The notes under the pieces were generated by a model. The model ran no database searches. It had not been told where the DNA came from and saw nothing but the letters and a program-made list of their open reading frames with translations. This document shows positions 33,018 through 40,823 of a DNA stretch of 64,000 nt, one piece after another; within the stretch, counting starts at the first letter, position 1, and each line of letters begins with the position of its first letter. Origin of the DNA: Paenibacillus sp. MZ04-78.2 (lineage in GTDB: Bacteria; Bacillota; Bacilli; Paenibacillales; NBRC-103111); contig NZ_JANAVJ010000006.1 in assembly GCF_024213375.1 (NCBI RefSeq), forward strand, positions 123,345 to 187,344, in the 5' to 3' direction. Both the position numbers and the translations under genes were made by a program.

Positions 33018-33148
33018 ATAGCTATACGCTCTGATCTAGGATGAGCTAATGAGCTAGCTCTTAACTTAGCAGTCTGCACAAAACAGAAATGGCCTGCGTG
33101 CGTTAACTAGCTAAGAATCCCACGGCTTTAGCCGTGTTGGAGGCTCAA
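33018..33148 (+). ncRNA. Candidate omega RNA scaffold of TnpB element
   Basis: The 3' end of tnpB elements is transcribed as the guide RNA, ending in the right-end hairpin and GGAGGCTCAA. Here the stretch after the tnpB stop contains AGCTAATGAGCT and AACTTAGC/GCTAAG pairings and the terminal hairpin at 33121-33136. The guide would be the roughly 16-20 bases following 33148, beginning GAGTGGTCAAAATGAC. Inferred from known TnpB organisation; folding not computed. Confidence 0.45.
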
Positions 33149-33475
33149 GAGTGGTCAAAATGACGAAAAGTCTACCTATTTTTGAATTGCTATAATAAGA
33201 ACAGGATGGTAATATAAAACATAATGTCCATCAGGGAATTCATAGAATTGTCACATCTGGACGTAGACGGAAGGAGCTATCCCTCTTTTTTGCGAACATA
33301 ACTTCATCTCTATAACGGTATTTGACGGGTTTCAAGAACTTGTCATGAAGACAACGAAATAAAGGGCGAACGGCGTCGAAGGACGCAGTCGCCCTTTTCG
33401 CAGCTTTACGGCAGGTGTCGTTATGATGTCCGGACATGTCGTTTTTAGTCATTTATACAAGGAGGCGGAAGTCCA
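33149..33475. other. Intergenic region after TnpB element
   Basis: No convincing gene. It has TATAAT at 33191 with a poor upstream element, a 25-codon frame at 33224-33301 without a ribosome site, and a hairpin at 33360-33402 (AAAGGGCGA...TCGCCCTTTT, inner GCGTC/GACGC) that looks like a terminator for some short upstream transcript. Confidence 0.4.
33360..33402 (+). terminator. Orphan terminator hairpin
   Basis: AAAGGGCGA and TCGCCCTTTT pair outside a GCGTC/GACGC stem. No recognised gene precedes it. Confidence 0.65.
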
Positions 33476-33844
33476 ATGGTGGGAAAGGACCCGAAAAGCT
33501 TGTTGTCGCCACAAGAGCTTGAAGCATTGATGCATCGCCCTGAAGGAAACGGATCGGGAAGTGACGGGCATGCGGAGATGGAGAGCGAACTGGAGCGGCT
33601 TCGTCTCGAAACAACCCGGTTGGACCTGACGGTCGCCCGGCTTATCGAAAGGGTAGAGCAGTTGGAGCTCCTGTTGGAAAGCCGCTCCGCGTACGAAGCG
33701 GTTGGGGGCGTCTCCGAGGCGTCCGCGGCAGGTGAATGGAATGCGCAGGAAACCGCTGCCGCGAAATCCGTTACAGCCCCGCCCGCCCTGGAGGAGCCGA
33801 CGCTTTCCCGGGTGAGAACGTACGGCCGCAAAAAGCGCTCCTAG
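33476..33844 (+). CDS. Hypothetical coiled-coil protein
   Basis: 122 residues, ATG with AGGAGG upstream. Begins DPKSLLSPQELEALMHRPEG, a motif like those in flagellar-switch and other docking regions, then a coiled coil (about 36-65, heptads of Leu/Ile in ELERLRLETTRLDLTVARLI) and an Ala/Glu/Thr-rich tail ending RTYGRKKRS. No signal or membrane segment. Family not recognised. Confidence 0.65.
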   Translation: MVGKDPKSLLSPQELEALMHRPEGNGSGSDGHAEMESELERLRLETTRLDLTVARLIERVEQLELLLESRSAYEAVGGVSEASAAGEWNAQETAAAKSVTAPPALEEPTLSRVRTYGRKKRS

Positions 33845-33920
33845 GGAAAGCGGACTGCCTTTTGCGGCCGATCCCGGAATCGGGAGCTGCGGAATCCTCA
33901 GGAACCGATGGGGAGCACCA

Positions 33921-34661
33921 TCATGACTGCGGCATCCGCGGCGTCAGGAACCGGCCGATTTCCTCCGGCAACACCTCCGTGTTTGAAGGATGGAAGTAAT
34001 AGTTGTTGTCGTCGCGGAACAAGCTCTGCTTATGCGCGACCGGCTCGCCGGTTTGAAACACGATGCGGTACTCATTCGGGTCTCCGCCGTTCACGACCGG
34101 CCGGTAGTTTTCTTTCTTTTGCCCGTGTCCGAGCAGCTCCATGAACAGCCCGCTATCGGCTCTTTCGAGCGAACGGAACCGCTGCCAGGCGCCCGCTTGC
34201 TTGGAATAGACATACACGTCGATCCGTGTCACCCGCCCGGCCGGAACGTCCTTGTAGCTCCAGGTGTGGGTAAGCTTGCCCTCTGCGTTTTTTGCGCTGT
34301 ATAGCTTGTAGCCGCCCACTTGGTTGTCCGCCTTGGCGGCAATCAGCGAATGGTCCGGATACCCCTTGACGGCATAAAGCCGCGTGCCTTCCTGTAAAAT
34401 CGCCGCATCCCCGTCCTTGATCGCATAGCTCGGGTTGGTGACGGCTCCCTCGACCCTGAACTTCACGGTGCCGACAACCTCATCTGTCACGGCGTCCGGG
34501 GAGGCAGCCACCGCTTCGTAAACCCCGTTATAATTCTTTCCGTTCAGCTTGACGAAATCTACCCAATCGATAATGGCATTTCCCGTCTTCCATGGGTCCG
34601 TTTTGGCATTGCAGGCAGGCAGTACGAGCAGCAGCAGGCAGAGCAGCAAACGCCAAACCAT
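33921..34661 (-). CDS. Hypothetical lipoprotein
   Basis: 246 residues from the ATG at 34661 (AAGGAA upstream at good spacing). A GTG at 34670 is also in frame but overlaps the site. The signal peptide ends in a lipobox LVLPACNAK. The mature part begins WKTGNAIIDWVDFVKLNGKNY and is beta-rich with no catalytic motif that I can recognise. It is a membrane-anchored outside protein of unknown role. It lies between a coiled-coil protein gene and the SgrR-type gene. Confidence 0.75.
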   Translation of the reverse strand: MVWRLLLCLLLLVLPACNAKTDPWKTGNAIIDWVDFVKLNGKNYNGVYEAVAASPDAVTDEVVGTVKFRVEGAVTNPSYAIKDGDAAILQEGTRLYAVKGYPDHSLIAAKADNQVGGYKLYSAKNAEGKLTHTWSYKDVPAGRVTRIDVYVYSKQAGAWQRFRSLERADSGLFMELLGHGQKKENYRPVVNGGDPNEYRIVFQTGEPVAHKQSLFRDDNNYYFHPSNTEVLPEEIGRFLTPRMPQS

Positions 34662-34846
34662 CGTCTTCACTTCCTTTCGTCCGGTAACCGGGCAGGGTGT
34701 ATGTAGCGTAATAGACGCACGTCTTCGTCCGAAAGTTGCGCAGCGGCAAGAGCGAAGGCGTCCCCTACAAAACCTTTACTACTGTAATCGTAGAAGCCCC
34801 GGATTATAATCCTGCGTCGTCAAAGCCCCGAGATCGCCACCGCCAG

Positions 34847-36643
34847 TCACGGCTTAAACCAGATGTTTTTGAACTGCACCCAGTCCAGCGCGTCCAACGA
34901 AATGCCTTTGACGGATTCGTGATAGATCGTTTTCAACCGTTTGAAATATAAAAAGTGAAGCACCTGCTTAGCGGTCAAATGCGCTTCAATCGCCTGCAGC
35001 AGAGCCGAACGGCGGCCGGACGACGGCTCGCGCAGCGCCTCTTCCGTCAATGCGGCGACTTTGGCTTTGACCGCAGGCTCCAAATGCCGCTGCATGCTCT
35101 TGTACAAGTCGATGAGCCGGAGCTCCGCATCGTTGTCGAGCATGATAGAGAACAGTAGCAGATCGGCGTACAGCCGCTGCTCGCTCTTGAACTCTTCCAC
35201 GGACAGCAGCTTGATCTCCACGGCAAAGCCGGCTTTCTGGAGCAGCGCCTGCACATGCAGCGCATCCGGCTCGTAGTGCGTGATCGTGCACAGCGTCAGC
35301 CGCTGGCCGTCATAGGCGGCTCGCTTGAGCAGCGCGCGGATGTGATCGGTCTCATGGGCAAGCGGCTCCGCTTCCGGCCCCGTGCTTCCATGCCCGTGGC
35401 CGATAAAACTGTCGGCCGTATAGATGGCGTCGCCGCCGATCCGCTCCAGCAGCTTGCGGCGGTTCAAGGCGGCGCATACCGCGCCCCGCAGCGCAGGGTC
35501 GCTGAGCGGCCCCTGCTTCAGCAGGTTGAAGGTCAGGAACCGGCACGTCGCCCCCGGCTGCTGCACTTGCTGCCAGGTTTCGGAAGCTTCGTCGGGCAGA
35601 CGGTAGTTGTGGATAATCTGGAAGCTCTCCAGCGTCCGGTCGCTGCTCTGCACCTGCATATCGGGAATATGCCACAGCTCCACACGGTCGAGGTGCGCCC
35701 GGCCTTGGAAATAAGCGGGGAAAGCGTCGAGCACGCACATGGACGCATCCAAGTGCGTCAGCTTGAACGGACCGGTGCCGACGGGAGCGAGCGCAAACCG
35801 GTCCCCCAGTTCCTCGCACAGCTCGGCCGGGACGATGGAGGCGCGGTTCGTGCCGGCATATTGAGGCAGCAGCTCGCATGGCTCGGAGAGCCGGATGCTG
35901 ACCGTGATCGGGTCTGCCGCTTCCACGGAGTCGATATGCCGGTGCACCCAGCTGTACAGCGCGCCGGTCGCCAGCCGCTTGAGCCTCTCGAACGTATATT
36001 TTACGTCGTCCGCGGTCAATTCTTTGCCGTGATGGAACTGGATGCCTTTGCGCAGATGAAACGTCCAGACCGTCCGCGCTTCGTTCACCTCCCAAGCGTG
36101 AGCAATATGCGGCTCGATCGTTTGGGTCAGCCGGTTGTAGCGCACAAGCGGATCGAACAGCTGGTGCACGAGGTGGGCTTCCGTCCGGAAATTGGTCGTG
36201 GCGGGATCGAGTGACAGCAGGGACTGGGTGAGCGGAAACCGCAGCGTATCGAAGCGCTTGCTGCCCTGCATCTCGCTGCTGTAGCCGAAATAGCCAGCCA
36301 GCCAGCGGTGGAAGCTGTCTCTTAGCGACCCTTCGGGCGAAGAGACGTTCAACTGCTCAAGCGCGCCCCGCAAATCTTTGCGCTCGACAAGGTCTTGCGC
36401 GATCGAGAGGATGAGATCCTCGGCAGGTTTATAGAACGTCAGGGCGGACTTTTGGCCGCGCCCGCGCTTCGGCAGCCAATCGAGCCAGGCTTCGCTTTGC
36501 ATTTTTTTGAGCAGCAGCACGACATTGCGGTGTGTGCAGCCGAGAACGGCCGCCAATTCGTCGAGATGGACGAGGTGCGGCTGCTGCTCGGCAATATGCG
36601 GATACTGCTCGCGAAGGCGGATATAGTGGTTTACCAGCTTCAT
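34847..36643 (-). CDS. SgrR-type regulator: HTH plus solute-binding domain
   Basis: 598 residues. The N-terminus (about 1-110) is a winged HTH with LDELAAVLGCTHRNVVLLLKK, as in SgrR. The rest is a family-5 (oligopeptide-type) solute-binding domain with LSLDPATTNFRTE, LVHQLFDPLVRYN, FHLRKGIQFHHGKELTADDV and GTGPFKLTHL. There is no signal peptide, so it is cytosolic: a regulator that senses a small ligand through a binding-protein fold. The C-terminal 70 residues are the intact counterpart of the fragment at 5839-6069. No transporter gene is adjacent. A palindrome lies upstream. Confidence 0.9.
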   Translation of the reverse strand: MKLVNHYIRLREQYPHIAEQQPHLVHLDELAAVLGCTHRNVVLLLKKMQSEAWLDWLPKRGRGQKSALTFYKPAEDLILSIAQDLVERKDLRGALEQLNVSSPEGSLRDSFHRWLAGYFGYSSEMQGSKRFDTLRFPLTQSLLSLDPATTNFRTEAHLVHQLFDPLVRYNRLTQTIEPHIAHAWEVNEARTVWTFHLRKGIQFHHGKELTADDVKYTFERLKRLATGALYSWVHRHIDSVEAADPITVSIRLSEPCELLPQYAGTNRASIVPAELCEELGDRFALAPVGTGPFKLTHLDASMCVLDAFPAYFQGRAHLDRVELWHIPDMQVQSSDRTLESFQIIHNYRLPDEASETWQQVQQPGATCRFLTFNLLKQGPLSDPALRGAVCAALNRRKLLERIGGDAIYTADSFIGHGHGSTGPEAEPLAHETDHIRALLKRAAYDGQRLTLCTITHYEPDALHVQALLQKAGFAVEIKLLSVEEFKSEQRLYADLLLFSIMLDNDAELRLIDLYKSMQRHLEPAVKAKVAALTEEALREPSSGRRSALLQAIEAHLTAKQVLHFLYFKRLKTIYHESVKGISLDALDWVQFKNIWFKP

Positions 36644-36672
36644 AGAACAACCTCCGTGGGTTCTGAAAAATA

Positions 36673-36688
36673 TGAAATTTATATTTCA
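36673..36688. promoter_or_regulatory. Palindrome upstream of SgrR-type gene
   Basis: TGAAAT, TTAT spacer, ATTTCA: a perfect 6-base inverted repeat 30 bases before the SgrR-type start. It is AT-rich and in promoter position, so it may be an operator. Confidence 0.3.
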
Positions 36689-36799
36689 AAATTTACTCTT
36701 TTTATTCGTGTTTTTCAAGTTACAATAAACGTAGATGGGCAATTGGACAAATTTATAATGAAATGGAAAATAGTTCATCAACATTGAGGAGGAATTCGG

Positions 36800-37153
36800 A
36801 TGTACTGTCCTTCATGGTCCGATCAAGAGCAAATTCGAGGAGTAAAGCGGCTTCCGCTTACGGTCGCCTGGGGCGACCAACTGCTGTCGGAGGCCGAAAC
36901 GGCCGTGAACGCGGCGCATACGGACGAGGAATTGCGGAGGGCGGTATGCGCTCTGGCGCGGATCGCCTACGGGCACATTCACGGAAAAGACCTGCTCGAC
37001 CTACTGCAAGTCGACGACAAGGAAATTTTGTGGGATCTCGCGGGGGATAGCGATCGTATACAAAAAGCAAGTTTTTACGAGCTGCGGCAATGGGCTAACC
37101 GATGGAGCCGGCAAATCCGGCAAAGCAAGCATGAAGCGACCCTGCTGCAATAA
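36800..37153 (+). CDS. Hypothetical 117-residue protein
   Basis: ATG with GAGGAGGAA upstream. A mostly helical, charged protein: YCPSWSDQEQIRGVKRLP at the start, then two helical stretches (about 27-60 and 85-110) with repeated Leu/Ala and basic residues. No membrane segment. It is divergent from the SgrR-type gene. Family not recognised. Confidence 0.6.
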   Translation: MYCPSWSDQEQIRGVKRLPLTVAWGDQLLSEAETAVNAAHTDEELRRAVCALARIAYGHIHGKDLLDLLQVDDKEILWDLAGDSDRIQKASFYELRQWANRWSRQIRQSKHEATLLQ

Positions 37154-37238
37154 ACTTAAAACAGGCTAAGCCAAGCGGAGCTAATTCAATATTCAATATT
37201 CAAAAAGAAAAAAAACTTTCAACGAAAGGATACGGAGA

Positions 37239-37430
37239 ATGGTATTCTTGTTATTAAAGTTACTTAAAATTATTGTTTTTTTCTCATTATTTATGACGGT
37301 TAGTTATTTTTTTATTTTAGACAAAAACGTGAAAAAAACTCTATTATCATCGTTGTTAGCTGTTATTATTTTATTTTTAGTTGATGTTTTTTTTCCAATG
37401 CTATTTATCTATTTCTTTAAGCAATATTAG
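37239..37430 (+). CDS. 63-residue hydrophobic protein
   Basis: ATG with AAAGGATACGGAGA upstream. Two membrane-spanning stretches (about 8-25 and 36-60) separated by DKNVKKT. It is very AT-rich compared with its surroundings. It could be a small membrane protein or toxin-like peptide. The family is unknown and there is no antisense partner that I can see. Confidence 0.5.
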   Translation: MVFLLLKLLKIIVFFSLFMTVSYFFILDKNVKKTLLSSLLAVIILFLVDVFFPMLFIYFFKQY

Positions 37431-37626
37431 CAACTAACCTAGTACACCATCAATCCTTATATGCATCTGTCATTCCCTCTTGATGAATTGGTGGCACAAC
37501 CATCATATGGAATGGACAGATGTTTTTCTATTATTTTATCAATTTTTTGTAAATTTTCATTTGTCAGGCACTATGTTTTGTGAAGAGCCAAAAGGAAAGA
37601 CGCAACGTTTGTCGAAATTTACAGCT

Positions 37627-40600
37627 ATGACGCAGACATCAAACAACAAAGCTCTCAAAGCGAGTGCCGTAATTTTATTATTCCTGTCCGTTCTCCTGGG
37701 CCTTCGGTGGTTTTGGTTTTGGGCGTATACGGCCCCGGAGCATCCCCGCGCGGTTCAAGGTGTGCTGGATCTGCGGGGCTGGAGTCTGGAGCATTACCGC
37801 ACCTTTACGCTCGATGGCGAGTGGGAATTTTACCCCGGCGCCTTCCTTTCCTATGAAGACATAGGGAGTCCATCTGCCGGCCATCCGAATGTTGTCCAAG
37901 TTCCCGGGAACTGGAGCGAAGGGATGCCGGAAGGCTCAGAATCGTCGTTCGGCTACGGTACCTATCGGCTGCGCATCCTTGTCGATCAGCCGTTAAGCCA
38001 GCCGTACGGCTTCTGGATTCAGGAGATCATGGCCTCGTCCGTCATCGAAATTAACGGACGGAAGGTAGCAGAAATTGGCCGGACAGCGGAGAACGCGAAG
38101 GTGTACGAACCGAGAAAAGTTTCTTACACCGCAACTTATGAGCGGAACGGCGTGAGAGAAATCGAACTGCTGGTACGTGCAGCCAATTACGAGAATCCTC
38201 ATTCCGGAGGAATTATCAAGTCGATTCGCTTCGGCTCTCAGGCGGCCATTGATTACCAACGCGGGTATTCCATCGGGTTTCAGCTCGTCACCTTCATTGT
38301 GCTGCTGCTGCATGGCTTGTACGCCGTCATCTTATATTTGTTCAACCCGCGGCATAAGGTGCTCCTTACCTTTTTCCTGTTGCTTGCGGATGCAGGCATT
38401 TCTGTCGTTTCCGATCATGATACCCTACTTCTGCTCTGGCTGCCGCTCAATTTCGCCTGGGCCCTGAAAATCAAGCTGATTTCCTACTTATGGCTGCCTT
38501 TCTTCATGCTGCTTCTGGCCAGAAACTTTGAAGGTTATGCCGCCGGTAAGCGATGGTTCCGTGCTTATGGCGCCGTGTTGGGGAGCTACTCGGCGTTTCT
38601 GCTCGCCGCCACCCCGCCGCTTATTTACGATTCGATAGACGCCCATGTGTTCGTTTTGCTTTATTTATTTCCCGTCATCTGGTTTGCGTATCTGCTCGGC
38701 CGCAAGGTGGCCCGAAAAGAACAAGACGCCTTGTTTTTACTGTTTACCGCGATGAGCATCGTATCCAGCATTGTCTGGGGCGTCCTCTCCCCTTATAACG
38801 CAACGAGAAGTGTTTACTATCCGATCGACATTATCGCAGCCATTGTTTGCTTCTCGGCCTACTGGTTCAAGCGGTTTTTCCGCAACGCCGAGGAGAACGC
38901 CAAGCTGAACGAGCAGCTGCGGGTGTCCGACAAGCTGAAGGACCAGTTCCTTGCGAATACGTCGCATGAGCTGAGAACGCCGCTGCACGGCATTTTGAAT
39001 ATCGCCCGGACCGTTGCGGCCAAAGAGAAGCACGCCATGGACCGCGCCAGCTTCGAGAACTTGGAGCTGCTGATCACGATCAGCAGCCGGATGTCGCAGC
39101 AGCTCGACGACCTGCTCGACGTGGCGCAGCTGCAGGAAAAGCGCATCGTGCTGCAGAAGGAGCCGCTGCGCATTCAAGCGGTCGCTTCTGGCGTCGCCGG
39201 GATGCTCCGGTTTATCACCGATTCCAAGCCCGTTCAGCTAAAGATTGAGATGGCGGATGCGGTGCCGACGGTATGGGCGGACGAAAAAAGACTTGTGCAA
39301 ATTTTGTTCAACCTGATACATAACGCTTTGAAATTCACGGACGAAGGAACGGTGGTCATTTCCGCCTATGCCAGCGGCGAGCTGGTCGTTGTTCAAGTCT
39401 CCGACAGCGGCATCGGCATGGATGAGGAGACGCAGGCGCGCATCTTTTTGCCCTATGAGCAGGGGGCTCACGGACAAAGCGACAGCGGGGGAATCGGCCT
39501 TGGCTTAAGCATCTGCAAGCAGCTGGTGGAATTGCACGGCGGCGAGCTGACGGTCCGCTCCGAACCGGGCCGGGGCTCCGTATTCAGCTTTGCGCTTCCG
39601 CTGGCCGCTGCGTCGGGCCTCCCGCCGAAGCACACTCCGCAATCACGGACTGCTGAAGAGGAGGAAATGGGGGACGGCTTGAGCCTGTCCGAGGACTTAA
39701 TCGGCGAGTGGCCTGACCTGCCGTCCGCTGCGCCTTCCTTTACCGGGGAAAAAATGAACATTCTTGCGGTCGATGATGATCCGGTCAACCTGAAGGTGCT
39801 CGTCAGCATTCTCTCTGCGGAGCCATACCATATCAGGACCGTTTCGTCAGGCCAGGAGGCGCTGAAATTGCTTGAAGCGGAGCCTTGGGACCTGCTGATT
39901 GCCGACGTCATGATGCCGCATATGTCCGGCTACGAGCTGACACGGCGGGTGAGGACTCATTTTTCCATTTCGGAGCTGCCGGTGCTGCTGCTGACCGCCC
40001 GAAGTCAGCCTGCGGACATCTACACCGGATTTTTGTCCGGGGCCAACGATTACGTGACCAAGCCGGTCGATGCGCTAGAGCTGAAGTACCGCATCTGGTC
40101 GTTAACTACGTTGAAGCAATCCGTCAACGAACGGCTGCGCATGGAAGCCGCTTATTTGCAGGCGCAGATCCACCCTCATTTTCTGTTCAACACGTTGAAC
40201 TCGATTATGGCTTTGAGCGACATGGATACGGACAAAATGCGCGATTTAATCGACGCCTTTGCGTCGTATTTACGGATCAGCTTCGATTTTCTGAATTCGG
40301 GCAGGCTGGTGGAGCTTACGCATGAGCTGGAGCTTGTTGAGTCCTTCCTGTATATCGAACAGGAACGGTTTGGCGACAGGTTATCCGTCGAGTGGGAGGT
40401 TGAGCCCGATATGGATTTGACGCTTCCTCCGCTGACGATTCAGCCCCTTGTCGAAAATGCGGTCAAGCACGGCCTCCTTGGCCAAGGGAAGGGTGGCACG
40501 GTCATGATCCGGATTGTCCGCCACGAGGGCTTCGTACGGATTGAAGTGAAGGATAACGGCGTTGGGATGGAACAAGAACGGGCCGATCAACTGCTGAATC

Positions 40601-40785
40601 TGACGATGAAAAGCAAAGGCGGAATCGGGCTGTCCAATACGAACCGGCGGCTGAAGCAGCGCTACGGGAAAGGCTTATCGATCCAAAGCAAGCCCGGCGA
40701 AGGCACGACGGTATCGTTCGCGATTCCGGACCGGGACGAGCAGGACGGGACCAAGCATGAAGAAGCGCGAATACGTATGGTTTGA
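37627..40785 (+). CDS. Hybrid sensor kinase: 7TMR-DISM, HisKA, receiver, LytS-type kinase
   Basis: 1052 residues from the ATG at 37627. The frame is open to 37480, but upstream starts precede no better ribosome site. One membrane segment (about 10-28) is followed by a beta-rich outside domain (EYVLDLRGW-like LDLRGW, DGEWEFYPG). Next come seven membrane segments of the 7TMR-DISM kind (about 215-400) and HisKA with SHELRTPLHGIL (His about 447). An ATPase domain (SDSGIGM, GGIGLGLSICKQ) is followed by a receiver (VDDDPVNLKV, Asp about 760 in DVMMPHMSGYE). Last is a LytS-type kinase (QIHPHFLFNTL, His about 851) with its own ATPase domain (DNGVGM). Two full kinase modules in one chain. Confidence 0.9.
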   Translation: MTQTSNNKALKASAVILLFLSVLLGLRWFWFWAYTAPEHPRAVQGVLDLRGWSLEHYRTFTLDGEWEFYPGAFLSYEDIGSPSAGHPNVVQVPGNWSEGMPEGSESSFGYGTYRLRILVDQPLSQPYGFWIQEIMASSVIEINGRKVAEIGRTAENAKVYEPRKVSYTATYERNGVREIELLVRAANYENPHSGGIIKSIRFGSQAAIDYQRGYSIGFQLVTFIVLLLHGLYAVILYLFNPRHKVLLTFFLLLADAGISVVSDHDTLLLLWLPLNFAWALKIKLISYLWLPFFMLLLARNFEGYAAGKRWFRAYGAVLGSYSAFLLAATPPLIYDSIDAHVFVLLYLFPVIWFAYLLGRKVARKEQDALFLLFTAMSIVSSIVWGVLSPYNATRSVYYPIDIIAAIVCFSAYWFKRFFRNAEENAKLNEQLRVSDKLKDQFLANTSHELRTPLHGILNIARTVAAKEKHAMDRASFENLELLITISSRMSQQLDDLLDVAQLQEKRIVLQKEPLRIQAVASGVAGMLRFITDSKPVQLKIEMADAVPTVWADEKRLVQILFNLIHNALKFTDEGTVVISAYASGELVVVQVSDSGIGMDEETQARIFLPYEQGAHGQSDSGGIGLGLSICKQLVELHGGELTVRSEPGRGSVFSFALPLAAASGLPPKHTPQSRTAEEEEMGDGLSLSEDLIGEWPDLPSAAPSFTGEKMNILAVDDDPVNLKVLVSILSAEPYHIRTVSSGQEALKLLEAEPWDLLIADVMMPHMSGYELTRRVRTHFSISELPVLLLTARSQPADIYTGFLSGANDYVTKPVDALELKYRIWSLTTLKQSVNERLRMEAAYLQAQIHPHFLFNTLNSIMALSDMDTDKMRDLIDAFASYLRISFDFLNSGRLVELTHELELVESFLYIEQERFGDRLSVEWEVEPDMDLTLPPLTIQPLVENAVKHGLLGQGKGGTVMIRIVRHEGFVRIEVKDNGVGMEQERADQLLNLTMKSKGGIGLSNTNRRLKQRYGKGLSIQSKPGEGTTVSFAIPDRDEQDGTKHEEARIRMV

Positions 40786-40823
40786 CCATGAATGCTGTCT
40801 CCTGTTCGTTGGCTTTCGTACGC

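Larger units (their letters stand above)
31866..33148 (+). mobile_element. IS200/IS605-type element carrying only tnpB
   Basis: Left boundary: two tandem hairpins, 31867-31908 (AGCCGA...TCGGCT, inner GCC-TTTA-GGC) and 31911-31944 (GGACAA...TTGTCC, inner GTC-TTTA-GAC). Right boundary: hairpin 33121-33136 (CACGGC-TTTA-GCCGTG form) and GGAGGCTCAA ending at 33148. All three hairpins share the TTTA loop. It carries a tnpB-like frame and no tnpA, so it could move only with a transposase in trans. The exact left end is uncertain. Confidence 0.65.

Noticed and set aside
33224..33301. 25-codon frame MSIREFIELSHLD... with a TATAAT upstream
   Set aside because: No ribosome site at usable spacing and the promoter spacing is poor; kept only as a note in the intergenic entry.
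33240..33452. 70-codon minus-strand frame after the TnpB element
   Set aside because: It runs through a terminator hairpin and has no ribosome site; composition is not protein-like.
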